Source: Bettongia penicillata ogilbyi
Taxonomy: Eukaryota; Chordata; Mammalia; Diprotodontia; Potoroidae
DNA: 64,000 nucleotides
NCBI GenBank assembly: GCA_023548195.1
Contig: JAJHZJ010000026.1
Location: forward strand, 3,975,598-4,039,597
Direction of reading: 5' to 3'
The notes under the pieces are model-generated. The model had not been told where the DNA came from and did no database searches. It was given only the letters and a program-made list of their open reading frames with translations. Every line of letters starts with the position of its first letter. Within the stretch, counting starts at the first letter, position 1. Made by a program: the position numbers and the translations under genes. Positions 58,400 through 64,000 of this stretch are shown here, one piece after another.

Positions 58400-58735
58400 T
58401 TTATTTTCAGCTTTAGTTATTTTATCCCTCATGCCTCAAATGATCTGGTTTCTCACCTCTGCCTGTTCATAACCTTGATTTTCTTCAGAGCTCAGCTCTC
58501 ATACAACCCTCTTTGAGCCCTTTGTTAATGATTGAAGTGTTTAGTGCCCACCCCCACCCCCAAATCACTATATGAATACCTATCAGATCAGTTCCTCCCA
58601 CTACTATGTCAGTAAAATGTTATCTCCCTGAAGGTAGGGACAGTTGAAGTTTGATAGTTGTGTCTCCAGCACCAGCACAGCAACCAGTACATAGTAGATA
58701 CATAACAAATGCCTTTCCATTGAGCAGTTTATTTG
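58400..58735 (+). repeat. L2 LINE 3' end
   Basis: AACCCTCTTTGAGCCC, then TTATCTCCCTGAAGGTAGGG and CCAGCACCAGCACAGC followed by TAGTAGATACATAACAAATG are the usual L2 3' phrases. Confidence 0.7.
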
Positions 58736-59895
58736 CCTTTGATGTGTAGAAGTCTGCTCTGGGCACTGTGGGAAAGAAAAAAATGAAAAGAAATTGACTC
58801 TGTCCTCAAGGAGATTACAGCATATTAGGGGGATAAGGTACATAGACACCTTATCATTCGTTTGAATGTAAAGAGCATGTAGGAGAGGCCAAGGAGAGGG
58901 GGGATTAAAGATTTGGATAAGATTTTGATTTGATATGCCTTCTTTCCATAACTTATACATATCTTTTTTTATTTTTTTAATTCCTTCCTTCCCATATCTA
59001 TTATTAGTGGCCAAACTTGATCATTTTAATTTTACAACATTCAATTTTGTTTGATTAATTGTAAAACAATTTACATTGTTTTCGTCACTGCCTATATTTT
59101 TTCTTGATTTTTATTACTTCATTTAATTTTTTTCAGTTAATAAGCATTCTTTATTTTCTTCCCCCAAATAAAGAAAAATGTAAAGACTAATTTTGATAGA
59201 CTTAGTTCTCAGCAAATCAAGGCCCTAAACCATTTCCAAAGGACTCACGATATGTACCTTTACAGAACAGATTTCAAAGTGTTCAGAGAACATAGTTGGG
59301 GAAGCTGTACCTGATACAGCTTTTTGGAGGTGCTGGACAAGATTTCACAAGTAAGTGACTTAGGGGACTGGGACAAAAATAAATTTCCTAGACAGAAAGA
59401 GTAAATAGCCAGCAGATTCAAAGTTAGAATTGATCAACAAGAAAAGAATTGTTTTATTGAGAGCAGTGGTAGATTTTGGAACCATAGATGGTATTCCAAC
59501 TAATGAACTATATAAAATGTACTGAGAATGTACTTGACACTTGACACTAAATGGAATAAAGAAGTAAGAACTGCCCCTATAGATTCTCCTAAAACCTCAA
59601 ATCCAAGTTTGTCACACCTGCAGGGAGAATAGGAAATTGGCTGAGCCCTGGCTCAGATTACAGAAAGTACATCTCTAGACAGAATGATGACCCCAATACT
59701 GCAAATTAGAAAACAGTACACAACAATGAATAAGGCTATGGGTTCATAGACTCCAAAAGCATGACTGACCCTATATCTACCCTGCTTCTGCTTATTGTAT
59801 ACTTGTTTCTTTGAGGGATTTTGTCTGTTAAACTTGTTTGCTAGATTTGTTTCTTGAACACTTAGTACCCTACACCTGCAGATGCCTTATTGTAT
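58736..59895. other. Mostly unassigned
   Basis: At 58,796-58,850 TCTGTCCTCAAGGAGATTAC belongs to a common mammalian SINE/LINE piece (compare 6,710-6,735). The rest is not recognised. Confidence 0.4.
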
Positions 59896-59899
59896 GAGT

Positions 59900-60711
59900 C
59901 TCTTCCTGTCTCTTCCTCACCTAGGGCTGCACTAGAGCACAGGAGGGCTTGGGCGGCTGGTAGACCACCATCTGTGCCCTTGTCAGCCCAATTCTCCAGC
60001 TATACTAAGGAACACCTGGGATCCTGGTGTTGGTGCTTACCATCTCTACCCCTGAGGCTCAGGATCTCCTGCTGGTCCACTGAGATGGGGTTTGCTGGGC
60101 CTCCTCTGGACCTGCACTTGTCCCCTTCGGCCACAGCAAGAGGGACTCTTCCTCTCAATCTCCCTAGCCTTCTAAGCTAAAAGACTGCTATACCCTTTCT
60201 GCTGACTCCACTATTCCAGGATTTTTCCTGGGGCAATATTCTCTGGGTTTTTCAAGGTTAACAAGGGGAGGGTGAAAGCACTTATAGTTTACTCCACCAT
60301 CTTGGCTCCCAGAAGTTCAAGTAGGTGACTTTCAAACATTTAATCTGTGGACTAATAGCGCTGGTAGTTGCTGCTGCTGCGAAGGAGGGGCTGTGCTTGT
60401 CTCTCACCCAGCTTTGCTAGACTTCTGTTTTGTGCTGAGAAGTTTGGGAATCAGCTCTGTTGCTGGCGATTGAATCCACCCAGGGCTGCCCCTTCTCTGC
60501 TATGGCCTCTGTACTCCCCCAGACCATTGTAACAAATCCTTCCCATTGACCCTCTGAGCTGTCCTGGGCTAGAAATCTGCCACACTGTCTCCTAATGGAT
60601 TCTGCCACTCAGAAATTTGTTCAGAATCACTTTTTATGAGGTATCTGAAGGAATTTGTGGAAAAGCTCAGGTAAGTCCCTGCTCTCACTCCTCCATCTTG
60701 GCTCTATCCCC
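59900..60711 (-). mobile_element. L1 5'UTR fragment, minus strand
   Basis: Homologous by eye to 56,400-57,147: AGAAGTTCAAGTAGGTGAC, GGATTTTTCCTGGGG, and the two start-type boxes CCACCATCTTGG (60,294-60,305) and CTCCATCTTGG (60,691-60,701), 396 bp apart. It has no ORF1 or later sequence, so only the promoter region of an L1 remains. The left boundary near 59,900 is approximate. Confidence 0.75.
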
Positions 60712-60714
60712 TGG

Positions 60715-62640
60715 GAAAAAGCTTTCTAAACTGAAAAATAGTTCATAAAAGTTGTTTAGTGTATTTTCATATGTGTTTACTAAAAAAAAGTAAGTTCTGA
60801 AATAAATGGCAAAATTTTTAGTAACCTAGATTTGCAGGTCTTTATGCTTTTATTCAATGAAGGACACTTATCTGAACCCCTTAACCCCCAGCTGTAAAAC
60901 TGGTTTGTATTATAAATGTTCTCTCTGTAAGGAAATACTAAATGAGTCCAATGCCTTTAAGTCTAATCTCTGCATCCCATTATGTGCTTTGTTGACAATG
61001 ATTCTGTTTCCACTGAACTTCAGAAAAAGGTAATTGCTTTTAACAATGTCATCTAGAAGCCCTGCTACAGCTCTTGGAGGCAAGGAACTCACCAGACAAC
61101 CTCTCTTGCTAATAACCATGGATGCTGTGGTTATTGATACAAGCTTAGAAGGAAGAAAAAAAGAGCAATTATATCAAGGAAGTCTTTTCTTTTCCATTTC
61201 CTAAAATGGAGAGGTTGAATAAACAAGGGAATGCAGATATCTAAAAAATTTAAATTCAGAGATATAAAATGCTAGCTCCTTTTTACATATAAAGAGACAA
61301 AATGACATTTTTGTAAGAAAATCAGCTGGAAAAGAAACAAATATAGTTCTAAAGGACCTGAGAGAAAAGATACCCTTGAAGTAAAAATTCTTAAGTAGAG
61401 ATACTGATAATTTTAAGAGGGCCTGGGAGGAAAAGAAAAAAAAAATCCCAGAGACAAGATAATTATTAATGATAAAATGGTAGCAGTACATTGTTTTCCA
61501 GCATCAAATTTACATTTGGTCTTCCTACTACTTTATTTTAACAGACTTTGAAGTTTTTAACTTGGAAATTCATAATCATGGAAATAGAACAATTGCATGT
61601 TGACTGCTTGCGGTGTATTTAATAGAGATGTGGATTTGGGAGGTTCTTAGTCAAAGATAGTGACCATAGGTTAAAAAGTTGAAATATCTATCAGAAGTTA
61701 TTAAGACAGAACACAGAACATACAAGTCAGGGAGCTGAGTAGCCAGGAGACACAATGAAGCAGAGGAGAGGAGGAGGGCAATAGTAGTGGAGCCTGGTTG
61801 AGCCCAGCTGCTAGAAACAGATAAGCTCTCTAAGTTTGATTCGGGGGAGCTGATCTGACTGGAGGAAAATTGTTGCTAATTGAAAGAACTTATCTGAGGA
61901 AAAATGAATGTTCTCTGACTTGAAAAGATGTCTACATTTGTCTGTCTCTTAATCACAAACTATGTAGCTTGATAGAGAAGAAAGCCCCAAGATGGTAGCC
62001 TATATTGCACTTTACTAATCTCTATGACTCAAGGCTGGGGAATTGTAAAAGACTTGAAAACCAATCTAAATAGCTTGGCTACCACAGACTTAATAGAAGA
62101 CCAGCCCCCTCCTTGAATTTGTATAATACAGTACTGAGGTTCAACAAAGCAGTCAATCATCCAGTCAATCAATCAGGAACATACCTGAAAATGCTTGAAT
62201 ATCTTAGCCCTAAGGCTCTGCTGAAAGAATTTAACAGGACTTTATTGGTTTCAGAGTAGTAGAAATATAGCTTTATCCAACATGAGGGTTTAGAAGATCA
62301 CGAAAAAAGGGATCCCACTCAAGCAGGTTACATAAGGGGTGTACTTTTCTCTGAAGAAATGGGACATCAAGGCCTATATTCCAGAGTTATGAATTGCTCT
62401 GAGTATATGTGGTTTTATACTTATGTATATTTCTGTAAATATCTATTTTGCCCTATGATGTTATGGTTAGGGGGATGAGGGAGGTATGATCTGAGTTTAC
62501 GAGTGGACTGTTATGATTATTATCACTTTGAGTAGCAACCGCTTACCAGGGTTATGCCTAGGATACTGAAAATGAGTTGTAATAGTGTGGCTGCTTCTTT
62601 GGGGAACCACCATGACCTATCATTGTGACTGTATGGGTTC
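60715..62640. other. No recognised feature
   Basis: 1.9 kb without named repeats or genes. The reading frames at 60,910-61,119 and 61,201-61,491 show no domain. Confidence 0.4.
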
Positions 62641-62655
62641 TACACATATATTCTT

Positions 62656-63277
62656 TTTTTTAATATAAATTTATTTAACTTTTTACATTCATTTTCACAA
62701 AATTTTGAGTTCCAAATTTTCTGCCCATTTGTCCCCTACCCCTACCCCAATACACCGAGTCTTCTAATTTTCCCTATCACCAATCTGCCCTCTCTTCTAT
62801 CATCCTTCCCTTCCCTTGTCCCCATCTTCTCCTTTTCCCTGTAGGGCCAGATAACTTTCTATTCCCCATTACCTGTATTTCTTATTTCCTAGCAGCAAGA
62901 ACAATACTCAACAGTTGTTCCTAAAACTTTGAGTTCCAAATTCTCCCCATCCCTCCCTCCCCACCCATTCCCTTTGGGAAGGCAGGCAATTTAGTATAGG
63001 CCCTATCTGTGTAGTTTTGCAAATGACTTCGATAATAGTCATGTTGTATAAGACTAACTGTATTTCCCTCCATCCTATCCTGCCCCCCATTGTTTCTATT
63101 CTGTCTTTTGATCCTGTCCCTCCCCGAGTGTTGACTTCAAATTGCTCCCTCCTCCCATTGCCCTCCCTACCATCATCCCCCTCCACTTGCTTATCTCCTT
63201 CTCCCCCACTTTCCTGTATTATAAGATAGGTTTTCATACCAAAAAGAGTGTGCATTTTATTCCTTCCTTTAGTCGAA
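62656..63277 (-). mobile_element. 5'-truncated HAL1-type 3'UTR, minus strand
   Basis: Reverse complement of the HAL1 B 3'UTR (28,130-28,735) with close similarity throughout: TTTGAGTTCCAAATTTTC, CTGTAGGGCCAGATAACTTTC, GGAAGGCAGGCAATTTAG, AAGATAGGTTTTCATACC. The A tail is the T-run at 62,656-62,664. Flanks ACACATATATTC (left) and ACATATACATTC (right) look like a diverged 12-bp TSD. It sits in the 3'UTR of an older L1. Confidence 0.85.
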
Positions 63278-63674
63278 TGACATATACATTCTTTTTGAAC
63301 ACATTTTCACAGTAGCCATGTAGCATAGAAGAAGAATTAAAATGAATGGGAGAAACCATGAGAAAAAACTAAGCCAAACCAAAATATAACATAAGACAAA
63401 ATAGTCTGCTTCATTCTGTGTTCCCATTCCATAGGTACTTCTTTGTATGTGGATGACATTTCTCATCGAATCTTTTGGGAATGTTTTAGGTCCTTGCATT
63501 GCTGTTTCTATCAGAAATAGTCCTTGCATACTGTGGCTGTTACTGTGTATAATATTCTCCTGGTTATGCTCACTTCACTCAGTATCAGTACAAATAAATC
63601 TTTCCTGGTTTCTCTGAAGTCTGCCTGTTCATCATTTCTTACAGCACAATAGTATTCCATGACATTCATATACT
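63278..63674 (-). mobile_element. 5'-truncated L1 (3'UTR and ORF2 end), minus strand
   Basis: GAACACATTTTCACAGTAGC, GTTTCTATCAGAAATAGTCC, ACTTCACTCAGTATCAG and AGCACAATAGTATTCCATG match 50,480-50,885. A short remnant of the same 3'UTR may lie left of the HAL1 insertion (62,620-62,650). The ORF2 portion is only about 45 codons. Confidence 0.78.
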
Positions 63675-63689
63675 GAGGTCTTCTTGAGA

Positions 63690-64000
63690 CCAAGCCCAAC
63701 ACTTTGATCCAATATCCCATCCTGGCACCTTTAAACTCAGGTTGAAATTTTTTTGTTCTTTGGTTTTTTTTTTTGGTTTCTATTTTTAGAAAATCTGATG
63801 AAATTTGGTCAGACAGAATATTACAGTCTAAAACCCCACACATCATTGCCTTATTAAAGATTAACACTGTTTCTTTTAGGTTACACAATTTTTAGTTGTG
63901 ATGAATTGAGGCTATTTATTTATTGTTAGTGTACCATGATATGCTAATTAATTGGAACAAAGTAAAATAGCCAAATTTGTTGATATAAACCTTACAACTT
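63690..64000. other. No recognised feature
   Basis: Nothing named at the right edge of the window. Confidence 0.4.

Overview
This window is marsupial-type mammalian nuclear DNA with no recognisable host gene, exon or structural RNA gene. It is AT-rich, has no bacterial gene organisation, and consists largely of retrotransposons. The marsupial assignment rests on many tRNA-derived SINEs with the metatherian consensus (head near CAGCTAGGTGG, then a CORE-like body and a marsupial-type tail). It also rests on a LINE-1 lineage and its ORF1-only relatives of the 'half-L1' (HAL1) type, recognised from general knowledge rather than from a search. The species cannot be fixed from the sequence alone.

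Layout. 1-447: minus-strand L1 5'UTR. 0.6-8.4 kb: SINEs, MIR/CORE remnants, L2 and CR1/L3 3' ends in otherwise unassigned DNA. 8.47-9.14 kb: plus-strand L1/HAL1 5' fragment. 10-11.6 kb: a near-identical pair of 88-bp direct repeats. 12.7-14.2 kb: two SINEs, one splitting a MIR-like element. 15.03-17.08 kb: HAL1 copy A, flanked by a perfect 14-bp target-site duplication (TSD). 17.9-18.4 kb: L2. 25.91-28.74 kb: HAL1 copy B, the most complete one. 29.4-35.25 kb: plus-strand L1 fragments, rearranged. 35.3-38.64 kb: HAL1 copy C (plus) joined tail-to-tail to L1 copy G (minus), whose 5'UTR holds an 891-bp LTR-like insertion. 39.25-41.8 kb: a head-to-tail HAL1 pair (E, D). 41.9-43.2 kb: L1 5'UTR split by an L1 3' end. 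43.9-46.1 kb: an old L1 with twin-priming-type inversion. 50.09-57.55 kb: an LTR relative of the 37.6-kb insertion, split by a structurally full-length minus-strand L1 (50318-57161) with a perfect 15-bp TSD, intact 361-codon ORF1 and broken ORF2. 59.9-60.71 kb: another L1 5'UTR. 62.65-63.67 kb: a HAL1 3' end nested in an L1 3'UTR.

How the parts relate. The autonomous L1 encodes ORF1 (coiled coil, RRM-like and C-terminal RNA-binding domains) and ORF2 (endonuclease and reverse transcriptase). The HAL1-type copies carry the same kind of 5' end and ORF1 but no ORF2. Their purine-rich 3'UTR resembles the ORF1-ORF2 spacer of the L1, as expected if an ORF2-less derivative took over that spacer as its tail and uses L1 machinery in trans. 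Most L1/HAL1 5' ends carry a CAAGATGGCGG-like (YY1-type) box, doubled about 400 bp apart in two L1 5'UTRs.

The most informative observations are the ORF1-only family and its spacer-derived 3'UTR, the chimeric 5' end of copy A, an in-frame TGA shared by two HAL1 copies, the reciprocal L1/LTR nesting, and the 88-bp repeat pair with an internal hairpin. Element boundaries without a stated TSD are estimates of about +/-20 bp.
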